Source of the DNA: Candidatus Caldarchaeum sp.
Lineage (GTDB): Archaea > Thermoproteota > Nitrososphaeria_A > Caldarchaeales > Caldarchaeaceae
Length of the DNA: 20,929 nucleotides
Direction of reading: 5' to 3'
NCBI GenBank assembly: GCA_025054515.1
Contig: JANWZT010000008.1
Location: forward strand, 1 to 20,929
Below the pieces are notes generated by a model. That model saw only the letters and a program-made list of their open reading frames with translations. It made no database searches and had not been told where the DNA came from. Shown piece by piece: positions 14,447-20,929 of this stretch. Position 1 is the first letter of the stretch; the number at the start of each line of letters is the position of its first letter. The position numbers were made by a program, and so were the translations under genes.

Positions 14447-16048
14447 TCAGTCGACTGCGCCCCAGATTGGGTCGAGCTTGAGGCCTTCGGCTTCCGCGGC
14501 TTTGAGCTTGGCTTCGTTGTCGGCCCACGTGTCCCAGTTGAGTTCCAAGAAGTACTTCATCGTCAGGCCGAACTGTTTCCGGAATGACTCGAGGTTCTGG
14601 CCTTTGGTCCGGTCGTCGGTGACTTTCATCCTGCGCATCATCGGGACGTAGTAGAAGTCGTTGGCGGTGAGGTAGTTTTTCGCGTGTCTGTCGTAGGTGA
14701 GGTTCAGCTCCCTTGACTTGCTTACCGAAAGTGTTCTGAAGTCGTAGGGATAGGTGCGTGTTGGGTAGACTTCGCTTATTTTGAGGAAGTCAAGCAGCTT
14801 GCCTGCGTCGACTGCCACGAAGTTGGGGTGCCAGACGAGGCCTGAGTTCTTGATGAGCTCCTCGTTCTCCTCCTTGATTCTTGGAGTCGAAAGGTTCAGC
14901 ACGGTTGTTACCCACGGAGATTGAACCATTTCGTCCCGGAGCGGGTAGGAAGTTCCCGTTACGGCGTCGTAGATTTCAGCAACTCGTTTTCCGCCGAAAT
15001 ACTGGAACTCCGTCAACGATGTGATGAACCATTCGCCCCTGATGACCTGCTCGACGCATGCTACGATGGCGTCTCGAGCGGCGGCGAAAGGCCCGATGTC
15101 GATGCCACGTTCCTTGAAGACAGACACCGTTCCCATGGCTTGGTCGTCGTTGTGGCCCCAGACCGCTTCATAGTCTCTGCGCACCGCCAAGGCATCTTCA
15201 CCAGCTTTCCTACCGCCGGGATAAGCCCATTCACCCCAGTAATGGCCGAGATGCAGCATGCCCGGATATCGTCTCCAAGCAATCGCAATCCCTTGGTTAA
15301 TTAGGGCAGTCGAGTCGGGGGCGATGGTCTTCGACGACTGCGTGTGAAGAACCTTAGTTCTTCCGTATTTTCTCATTTTTTCGTAGAGGAGGGTCATGCA
15401 GTGGAAGCTCATTTCGTCGGACATGGTGCTGAATTCGAGGAACCAGTAGGGCCCTCGGTCGCCCGGCAGCAGTGCCGGGTCTCTGCACCAAGCCGTGGCT
15501 GCAAACACTTTGCTGGCTTCACATCTTCGAACGATTTCCTGCATCGCGGCGATGGCAGGAGCCCAGTAAACAATTCCTTTGGCACCAGCGGCGATGAGCG
15601 AGTCGGTTGCTTCGACGGCTTTCAAAGCCTCGGCGCCGATTTCGATGCCCTTGAAGTCGAGGCCAAGTTGTCTAGCGGCTTGGTCGGCTCCCTGATAGTC
15701 GTATTTCGGCGCTTCCTGCGCCAACGTCCACGTAACGTATCCGACGAGGAATTTGTCGCCGGGCTTGCCTGTTGCGTACCGGCGTGCGAGGTCTCGTCTC
15801 TGTTCGGCAAGGCCGGGTAATACTCCGGGGGCTGTTGCAGTTACGGTGGCTGTCACCGTGACTGGTGGAGCGGTCATTGTTCTTGTTTCGGTTACTGTTC
15901 TGACTTGGGCGGGTGCTTCGGGTTTTATCAAATATCCAGCCACGCCACCGATGACAAGCCCAGCCGCGGCTGCTCCAGCGACCTTAGCCGTGTTAGTTAT
16001 GGCAGCTCTGCGGGAAATTTTCTTGTCCGCAAAATCGTTTTCGGACAT
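14447..16048 (-). CDS. Tat-exported sugar-binding protein of the ABC importer (Peripla_BP_4 type)
   Basis: 533 residues. It captures the sugar outside the cell and hands it to the permeases. The N-terminus has SRRAA at 12-16 and a hydrophobic stretch at about 21-41, a Tat signal that may stay as a membrane anchor because no lipobox Cys is present. A Thr/Val-rich linker (about 50-75) follows, as in archaeal surface binding proteins. The ribose/galactose-type binding fold spans about 98-370, with VWGHNDDQAMGTVSVFKERG as its clearest motif. About 150 further residues follow the usual end of the fold, with no recognised domain. The ATG at 16048 is supported by a TATA box at 16082-16091. It is first in the importer operon, downstream of the FGGY kinase. 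Confidence 0.85.
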   Translation of the reverse strand: MSENDFADKKISRRAAITNTAKVAGAAAAGLVIGGVAGYLIKPEAPAQVRTVTETRTMTAPPVTVTATVTATAPGVLPGLAEQRRDLARRYATGKPGDKFLVGYVTWTLAQEAPKYDYQGADQAARQLGLDFKGIEIGAEALKAVEATDSLIAAGAKGIVYWAPAIAAMQEIVRRCEASKVFAATAWCRDPALLPGDRGPYWFLEFSTMSDEMSFHCMTLLYEKMRKYGRTKVLHTQSSKTIAPDSTALINQGIAIAWRRYPGMLHLGHYWGEWAYPGGRKAGEDALAVRRDYEAVWGHNDDQAMGTVSVFKERGIDIGPFAAARDAIVACVEQVIRGEWFITSLTEFQYFGGKRVAEIYDAVTGTSYPLRDEMVQSPWVTTVLNLSTPRIKEENEELIKNSGLVWHPNFVAVDAGKLLDFLKISEVYPTRTYPYDFRTLSVSKSRELNLTYDRHAKNYLTANDFYYVPMMRRMKVTDDRTKGQNLESFRKQFGLTMKYFLELNWDTWADNEAKLKAAEAEGLKLDPIWGAVD

Positions 16049-16081
16049 TTTCCTGCAACATGATACGTATTATCCTTGTTG

Positions 16082-16091
16082 ATAAATTTTT
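16082..16091 (-). promoter_or_regulatory. TATA box of the sugar-binding protein gene
   Basis: Minus-strand AAAATTTATC, 34-43 bases before ATG 16048, within the 89-base gap after the kinase gene. The rest of this gap shows nothing else I can name. Confidence 0.5.
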
Positions 16092-16137
16092 CCAAAAACT
16101 CTAGCTACGGGCAGGTGTTTACGCGTTTCTCTCTGAA

Positions 16138-17682
16138 TTATGTTAGTTGTTCATGGCCTTCCAAGAGGCGGTCGATTTGGTTTATGGTTTTTTCGTAGAA
16201 AGCCGCGTGTTCGCGGTATATTTCGTGTTCCCGTCTGCGTGGTTCAATTTGTTTTGTCGGCCGGACCCATTCGTTCATGGTCTTCACCATGTCGGGGAAA
16301 GCTTTGACGCCGTGGCCGGCTATCACCGCAAGAGCCGTCACCGCGTATTCTTCCCTGTTGAGGAGCACGTAGGGTGTGCCTAAAACATCTGCTTTTATCT
16401 GGTTCCAGATTTTGCTTCTGCTTCCTCCTCCGATTCCTCTTACTTCGTTTATCGCCACGTTTTGCAGTAGTTGTCGGAGAATCGTTAGGTAGTGGTTGTA
16501 TTCGTAGGCGATTGATTCGAGGATGGAGCGGTATAGGTGGGCTGTGGTGTGCCGCCACGTGAATCCGAGCCAGAGGCCGCGTATTTTTGGGTTGTATGGA
16601 TAAGCTCGTCCGCCGAGATGCGGGATGAAAAATATTCCTTCGCTCCCTGCTGGAATTTCGGCGGCTTTTTCGTCGAGGATTTCGTAGGGGTCGCGTCCCT
16701 GCTCAAGGGCCATGGCTTTTTCCTGTTTGGCGATTTCGTCCCTGAACCATCGGAGGCAGAGGCCGCCGCCGTTGATGTAGGCTCCGACGCACCAAAGATC
16801 GGGAACGACAGATTTGAGGTAGAGGAGCGTCCGATGCCGGAGGTCGGGAACGATTTTGTCCACGGATACGTAGAAGGCCGAAGCTGTTCCAGCGATGTCG
16901 AGGCACGTCCCCGGTTGTGTCAGGCCTGCGCCGAAGGCACAGGCCATGCCGTCGCCCGCTCCAGCTATAACGGGAATGCCTCTGACCAGTCCAAGTTTTT
17001 CAGCCATTTCGGGGACAAGCTCACCGACGACATCCCACGGCTTGACAACATCGGGCATTTTATCCAAAGGCAGCCCAAACACTTCCGCAAGCTCCTCAGA
17101 CCAGCTCATCCTATGTACGTCAAATAAACCCGTGAATGTCACATAGGTGTAGTCGTAGAAAGCCTGTTCTCCCTTAAGCCCCGCCAGCTTCCCCGCCACA
17201 TAAACGGCCGGAACGGTGAATTTGCAGATACGCTCAAACACTTCGGGCCGTTCTTTTTTCCACCAAATCATCTTCGGCAGATGGTCGATGGTGGGCGGCG
17301 CCCCCGTCTTTCGAATCAACAGCTCTTCGTGACTGGCTTTGAGCTGGTCGAGGTATGTTTTGCAACGGATGTCAAGCCACGAATCGTAGGGTATCACGGG
17401 TTCCCAGTTCCTGTCGACCGCGAGGATGCCGGCCATCTGGCCGCTGAAAGCAATAGCGGCCACCTCCCGTGGGTTTATCCCAGATTTTTCAACGACCCCT
17501 CGGACGGTGTTCACGGTGGAAATGACGAAATCGTCCGGGTTCTGCTCAACCCAACCCACCCGAGGATAGTAGAGCTTGGATTCTTCGTAAGAGACGGCGA
17601 GTTGATTGCCTTCGACGTCGAAAACAGCGGCTTTCGTTCCAGCTGTTCCGATATCGACACCGATAAGATAATGCGAAAACAT
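16138..17682 (-). CDS. FGGY-family carbohydrate kinase (xylulokinase-like)
   Basis: 514 residues, normal for the family. It phosphorylates a sugar or polyol with ATP. Domain 1 starts GVDIGTAGTKAAVFD (8-22), with FSGQMAG near 79-85. The catalytic Asp is expected at D244 in AGAGDGMACAFGAG. Domain 2 has FFIPHLGGRAYPYNP, LYRSILESIAYEY and GIGGGSRSKIWNQIKADV, the adenosine-binding motif. It lies just upstream of the sugar importer on the same strand, so it probably phosphorylates the imported sugar. Xylulose is the default guess, but ribulose, erythritol or other polyols fit equally. A TATA-like AGTATTATC at 17710-17718 lies about 30 bases before ATG 17682. Confidence 0.9.
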   Translation of the reverse strand: MFSHYLIGVDIGTAGTKAAVFDVEGNQLAVSYEESKLYYPRVGWVEQNPDDFVISTVNTVRGVVEKSGINPREVAAIAFSGQMAGILAVDRNWEPVIPYDSWLDIRCKTYLDQLKASHEELLIRKTGAPPTIDHLPKMIWWKKERPEVFERICKFTVPAVYVAGKLAGLKGEQAFYDYTYVTFTGLFDVHRMSWSEELAEVFGLPLDKMPDVVKPWDVVGELVPEMAEKLGLVRGIPVIAGAGDGMACAFGAGLTQPGTCLDIAGTASAFYVSVDKIVPDLRHRTLLYLKSVVPDLWCVGAYINGGGLCLRWFRDEIAKQEKAMALEQGRDPYEILDEKAAEIPAGSEGIFFIPHLGGRAYPYNPKIRGLWLGFTWRHTTAHLYRSILESIAYEYNHYLTILRQLLQNVAINEVRGIGGGSRSKIWNQIKADVLGTPYVLLNREEYAVTALAVIAGHGVKAFPDMVKTMNEWVRPTKQIEPRRREHEIYREHAAFYEKTINQIDRLLEGHEQLT

Positions 17683-17723
17683 CCTCGACCCAGAATATCC
17701 TTGGCCGAGATAATACTTTTTGT

Positions 17724-19355
17724 TTACTGGCCTCCGGGCTCGCCTTCGTGTCTTTTGGCGGTTCTTCTGTCGACGATTTCGTCGATGCGCAGAAGCATGG
17801 ACGCGGTTTCGAAGGCCGTCGTCAACACCTGTTTCTTCAGTCTCGTTGATTCGACGATTCCAGCGTCAAACATGTCCCCTATCTTTCCCGAAAATACGTC
17901 GAAGCCATGCTGTCGCCGGCCGTCTGCGTGCAGGGCTTTTAGCTGGGAAAGCACGTCCAGCGGGTCGTGTCCAGCGTTTTCCGCGAGAATTTTCGGAAAA
18001 GCTCGGAGACAGTCGGCGAACATCAACATCGCCTCCTGCTCGACCCCGTGGTGGCGGAAGGCCTCGCGTTCAACCGCCGAAGCCAAAGCCATCTCGACGG
18101 CTCCCCCACCGGGAACCACGGCCGGCTCCTCCAACAAAGCTGAAACATACCGAACCGCATCGTTGAAGGCGTGTTCAACCTCGTCGATAACTCGTTCTGA
18201 AGAACCGCGGAGAAGAAGGGTGGCGCCGCCAGCGTTTTTGACGCCTCTGATGACGACTATCGGGTTTCCGCCGATTTTCTCTTCAGCCACCGATTCAGCG
18301 TGTCCAAGGTCTTGAGCCCCGAGCTCCTCCACCGAGGATACAACACGGGCCCCCGTAACCTTCGCCGTGTATGTGAAAACTTCCTCCTCCAAAAGCCTGC
18401 TTATTCCGATGGCTCCTGCTCTGGCGAGAAGCTGTTTCGCGGCTGGGTCCATTTTTTTACGGGTGATGACGACGTTGGCCCCCGTGGAAAGGATTTTGTC
18501 GACCAATCGTTGGATGATTTTGTTTTCCTCGTCGAGGAGTTGGTTGACGAGGGTTGGATGGGTTATGTTGATTTGGTATTTGTAGGGCTGGAGATAACGG
18601 AATTCGTCGAGCTTCAAGGCGATGTTGAGAAGGGCGATTTTCGCGTTTTCTAATTTACGAGGCATGGCGGGATGTGCTATCTGCTTATCGAGGACGACTC
18701 CGTCAACCAGTTGGCTGTCCCTCAAAACTCCACCAAGCTTCTTCACTACCCGCAACCCCTCCCTATCGACGACCATCCTATCGCCGCTTTTCTTCAAAGC
18801 CGACAGAATGGCACGCGAAGCAAGCTCCGAAAGATATTCACAGTCCTCCAATCCTCGGGCCGCAAACAGCCGGTGAATAATTCTCTTCAAAGTTTCGACG
18901 TTAAGCACGTCGACGGGCCTGCTTAACTCCTGTAAACTTTTCATAGCCGTTCTGTATGCGTTTAGATATCCCTGCAGAACATTTCCCACCCGCATGTTTT
19001 GCGCGACAAGCTTGTCGGTGCGGTAAAGCATTTCACCGACGAGAATTATCGCGGCCTTCGTCCCATCTCCCACGCTTGTGTCAACGGTTTTCGCCGCTTC
19101 TCTCAACAGCTTGCCGACGGGATGATGAAAATCCATTTTGTCGAGGATGATGAAGCCGTGGTTGGTAAGAGCTGTTTCGCCGAATTTATCGGTCACCAGT
19201 TTCTTCATCCCTTTCGGGCCGTAGCTTGTTTTGAGCGAGTCGCTGACGTGCCTGGTGGCGAGGATGTTGTCCCGCCACATCGCGTATCCTTTTGCTTTTA
19301 TGACTCCTTCTCTATGCAGGCCGAAGGGGTCGCGGATGATGAACTTTTTAGACAT
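17724..19355 (-). CDS. Divergent group II chaperonin (thermosome) subunit
   Basis: 543 residues, the usual thermosome length. Thermosomes are double-ring ATP-driven protein-folding machines. The equatorial domains (1 to about 145 and about 400-530) carry SYGPKGM at 44-50, GDGT at 96-99, the C-terminal catalytic Asp in AFNDAV (D399) and PGGGAVE; the near-C-terminal GFDVFSGKIGDMFDAG is also standard. Two ATP-site features are not: the conserved NDG is N65-H66-G67, so the aspartate equivalent to GroEL D52 is His, and the usual GDGTT continues as GDGTKA. The C-terminus ends GEPGGQ without GGM repeats. I read it as a specialised paralogue with slow or altered ATP turnover. The ATG at 19355 has TTTAATAA at 19392-19399 as a likely TATA box. 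The neighbours are sugar genes. Confidence 0.9.
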   Translation of the reverse strand: MSKKFIIRDPFGLHREGVIKAKGYAMWRDNILATRHVSDSLKTSYGPKGMKKLVTDKFGETALTNHGFIILDKMDFHHPVGKLLREAAKTVDTSVGDGTKAAIILVGEMLYRTDKLVAQNMRVGNVLQGYLNAYRTAMKSLQELSRPVDVLNVETLKRIIHRLFAARGLEDCEYLSELASRAILSALKKSGDRMVVDREGLRVVKKLGGVLRDSQLVDGVVLDKQIAHPAMPRKLENAKIALLNIALKLDEFRYLQPYKYQINITHPTLVNQLLDEENKIIQRLVDKILSTGANVVITRKKMDPAAKQLLARAGAIGISRLLEEEVFTYTAKVTGARVVSSVEELGAQDLGHAESVAEEKIGGNPIVVIRGVKNAGGATLLLRGSSERVIDEVEHAFNDAVRYVSALLEEPAVVPGGGAVEMALASAVEREAFRHHGVEQEAMLMFADCLRAFPKILAENAGHDPLDVLSQLKALHADGRRQHGFDVFSGKIGDMFDAGIVESTRLKKQVLTTAFETASMLLRIDEIVDRRTAKRHEGEPGGQ

Positions 19356-19391
19356 TAGATTCTGCTCCCTTGCTTGAAAAGCGGTTGGGGT

Positions 19392-19399
19392 TATTAAAC
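19392..19399 (-). promoter_or_regulatory. TATA box of the thermosome gene
   Basis: TTTAATAA on the minus strand, 37-44 bases before ATG 19355, in the 51-base spacer after the SDR gene. GGGAGCAG between it and the ATG may serve as a ribosome binding site. Confidence 0.45.
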
Positions 19400-19406
19400 G
19401 ATGTTG

Positions 19407-20171
19407 TCAGATTCTTTCGACGGCCGCGATGGTCATCCCGCCGTCGACTACAAACTTCTGGCCCGTCACGTATGAGGAATCGTCTGAGGCAAGGTAGAGT
19501 GCGGCGGCTGCGACGTCAGCCGGTTTGGCCAGCCTCCCCAGAGGCGCCCTCGACGCCATGCGTTTCCTGTCCTCTTCTGTCGTGGCTGCGTAGAGCAGGT
19601 CGGTTTCGGTCGGGCCCGGGCAGATGGCGTTGACCCTTATCTTGTAAGGTGCGAGGTCTGCAGCCATGGCGAGGGTCAGTGAAAGGATGGCCCCTTTGAG
19701 GGCGCTGTATGCCGCGTGTCCGGGCTCGCCCGTGATGGCTGCTTTCGAGGATATGTGTATGATCGAGCCGCCGCCCGCCTTGATCATGTGCGGGACGACG
19801 GCCTGAGAGGGAATAACGGTTCCCAGCACGTTGATTCGAAACTGTTTTTCCCAATATTCCAGCGGTTCTTCGTGAAAAGGTTTACCCAGATGGATGGCGG
19901 CGTTGTTGACCAAAACATCGATTTTTCCAAACTTTTTCACAACCTCTTCAACGGCCTTCCTCACCGATTCGACGCTGCTTACATCCGTAACCAACCCAAA
20001 GACCTCGGATTTGGCTTCTTGCTTGATGCTTGCAACAGCTTCATCAAGTTTTCTGGCGTCTACGTCAAAGATGCATACTTTCGCGCCCTCGGACGCAAAA
20101 CGGAGTGCAATAGCATAGCCTATGCCCCGTGCTCCACCGGTTACGACCGCAACCTTGCCGGAAAGCTTCAT
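19407..20171 (-). CDS. Short-chain dehydrogenase/reductase (SDR), classical type, probably NAD-dependent
   Basis: 254 residues, typical of classical SDRs. The cofactor motif is TGGARGIG at 11-18, with D36 at the end of the second strand, which favours NAD(H) over NADP(H). NNAA lies at 89-92. Catalytic residues are N114, S142, Y155 and K159 (YSALK), and PGP follows at about 175-177. The C-terminus YVTGQKFVVDGG is the family ending. Substrate cannot be told from sequence. Its closeness to a sugar importer, an FGGY kinase and an F420-dependent sugar-phosphate dehydrogenase homologue suggests a polyol or sugar. The ATG at 20171 is almost leaderless behind the promoter at 20192-20207. Confidence 0.9.
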   Translation of the reverse strand: MKLSGKVAVVTGGARGIGYAIALRFASEGAKVCIFDVDARKLDEAVASIKQEAKSEVFGLVTDVSSVESVRKAVEEVVKKFGKIDVLVNNAAIHLGKPFHEEPLEYWEKQFRINVLGTVIPSQAVVPHMIKAGGGSIIHISSKAAITGEPGHAAYSALKGAILSLTLAMAADLAPYKIRVNAICPGPTETDLLYAATTEEDRKRMASRAPLGRLAKPADVAAAALYLASDDSSYVTGQKFVVDGGMTIAAVERI

Positions 20172-20191
20172 ACATTAAAACACCGCCGCCG

Positions 20192-20207
20192 GCTTAAAAA
20201 TTTTCAA
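20192..20207 (-). promoter_or_regulatory. BRE/TATA promoter of the SDR gene
   Basis: Minus-strand TTGAAAATTTTTAAGC, 21-36 bases before ATG 20171; the same 16 bases precede the Ig-like gene at 2261-2276. Confidence 0.55.
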
Positions 20208-20245
20208 ACATTTGTTTTCCATCAGTTTTATCGATTCGGGTCATG

Positions 20246-20255
20246 TCTAAATAAA
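20246..20255 (+). promoter_or_regulatory. TATA box of the F420-dependent oxidoreductase gene
   Basis: TCTAAATAAA, 21-30 bases before TTG 20276, fits a leaderless transcript and supports this start. Confidence 0.45.
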
Positions 20256-20275
20256 TCCGTTGTGAAATATGGCCG

Positions 20276-20929
20276 TTGACGATCGAATTTGGTTTTTACT
20301 GTGCACATGAACAGTTTGACCCGGTCAGTCTCCTTGAATATGTCGTGGAAGCCGAACGTCATGGCTTCGACACTATCTGGTCGAGCGACCATTTCCATCC
20401 ATGGAGTCACACCAACGCTCACTCCGGATTTGCTTTGTCGTGGCTGGGTATTGCCGCTGAAAGAACCCGGAAAGCAAAGATAGGCGCGGTAACCGCCACC
20501 ATCATGCGTTACCATCCGGGCTTGATAGCCCAAGCTTTCGCCACCTTAGACTACATCTACCCGGGCCGGATTTTTCTATGTCTGGCTACGGGGGAGGCGA
20601 TGAACGAGATGCCTCTGGGGCTTGAATGGCCATCATACAGAGAAAGACTGGATAGGGTGCGGGAATCGTTTGAAATAATTGCGGCTCTCTGGAACCGTGA
20701 ATTCGTCACCTACGATGGAAAATACTATCGGCTGCGGAACGCCAATCTCTACACGAAACCCAAAAGAAAAATCCCCGTATACTTTGCCGCGAGCGGTGCG
20801 AAGTCCGGCTACGTGGCCGGCTACTATGCGGACGGCGTCGTCGTTACGGCGAGGTTGTTTGAGCAGGTGTTTCCCACGGAGGTTTTGCCGGCTTTGGAGA
20901 ATGGCGCGAAAGACGCTGGAAGAGATGCT
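20276..20929 (+). CDS. F420-dependent glucose-6-phosphate dehydrogenase-like LLM oxidoreductase (partial, N-terminal 218 residues)
   Basis: The frame is open to the end of the window, so the C-terminal third is missing. It belongs to the luciferase-like F420 enzymes and resembles mycobacterial Fgd along its length: HEQFDPVSLLEYVVEAE, then SSDHFHPW (D38, H39, W43), RYHPGLIAQAFAT, YPGRIFLCLATGEAMNE (E107) and YDGKYYRL. In Fgd the equivalent His, Trp and Glu are active-site residues that pass hydride from glucose 6-phosphate to F420. The substrate here may be another sugar phosphate or alcohol. It starts at TTG 20276; no in-frame ATG or GTG is near, and the conserved FGFYCAHEQF begins four codons later. 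It is divergent from the SDR gene. It implies that the organism makes coenzyme F420. Confidence 0.88.
   Translation, partial: MTIEFGFYCAHEQFDPVSLLEYVVEAERHGFDTIWSSDHFHPWSHTNAHSGFALSWLGIAAERTRKAKIGAVTATIMRYHPGLIAQAFATLDYIYPGRIFLCLATGEAMNEMPLGLEWPSYRERLDRVRESFEIIAALWNREFVTYDGKYYRLRNANLYTKPKRKIPVYFAASGAKSGYVAGYYADGVVVTARLFEQVFPTEVLPALENGAKDAGRDA

Noticed and set aside
17281..18315. Long plus-strand open frame of 344 codons
   Set aside because: It runs antisense across the kinase/thermosome junction and has no recognisable domain; both real genes on the other strand have clear family motifs there.
1..20929. tRNA, rRNA, CRISPR arrays, insertion sequences
   Set aside because: No cloverleaf, no regularly spaced repeats, no transposase frames or terminal inverted repeats were seen; spacers between genes are all short.

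Overview
The window looks like a piece of an archaeal chromosome. Supporting signs are TATA boxes about 25-35 bases upstream of start codons, several starts with almost no leader, GGTGA/GGAGG ribosome binding sites inside operons, many TTG starts, a group II chaperonin, a TtuA/Ncs6-type tRNA thiolase, and an F420-dependent oxidoreductase. The mixture (thermosome, F420, Tat-exported formate dehydrogenase, MoeA with a fused binding domain, HEPN/MNT pair) suggests a thermophilic member of the Thermoproteota/TACK group, perhaps near Caldarchaeales; that placement is inference. There are no tRNA, rRNA, CRISPR or insertion-sequence features, and no gene-free stretch longer than about 140 bases.

Region 1 (1-7385) is a formate dehydrogenase and molybdenum/tungsten cofactor block. 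The 5' end of a Tat-exported molybdopterin oxidoreductase (FdhA type) leaves the window at base 1. It is divergent from fdhE. On the minus strand a compact operon runs fdhD, a 75-residue unknown, a plain moeA, a moeA with a C-terminal periplasmic-binding-protein-like domain, and a two-domain rhodanese. An Ig/PEGA-like protein with its own TATA box follows. FdhD sulfurates the FDH cofactor, MoeA inserts the metal and FdhE matures the enzyme, so the rhodanese is a natural candidate sulfur donor.

Region 2 (7461-10874) holds a TtuA/Ncs6 tRNA thiolase, a HEPN/MNT pair whose HEPN gene carries at least one frameshift, an intramembrane site-2 protease, and a small unknown protein.

Region 3 (10881-17682) is a ribose-type sugar ABC importer: Tat-exported binding protein, two-domain ATPase split by a one-base frameshift, and two permeases. 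An FGGY sugar kinase lies immediately upstream. Region 4 (17724-20929) holds a divergent thermosome subunit with a His in place of the conserved NDG aspartate, an NAD-type SDR dehydrogenase, and the start of an F420-dependent glucose-6-phosphate dehydrogenase-like enzyme. Together the importer, kinase and dehydrogenases look like a sugar or polyol uptake and oxidation island.

The best leads for something new are the rhodanese-MoeA-FdhD operon (with an FdhD lacking the second cysteine of its sulfur-transfer motif), the altered ATPase site of the chaperonin, and the two broken genes (HEPN and the importer ATPase).
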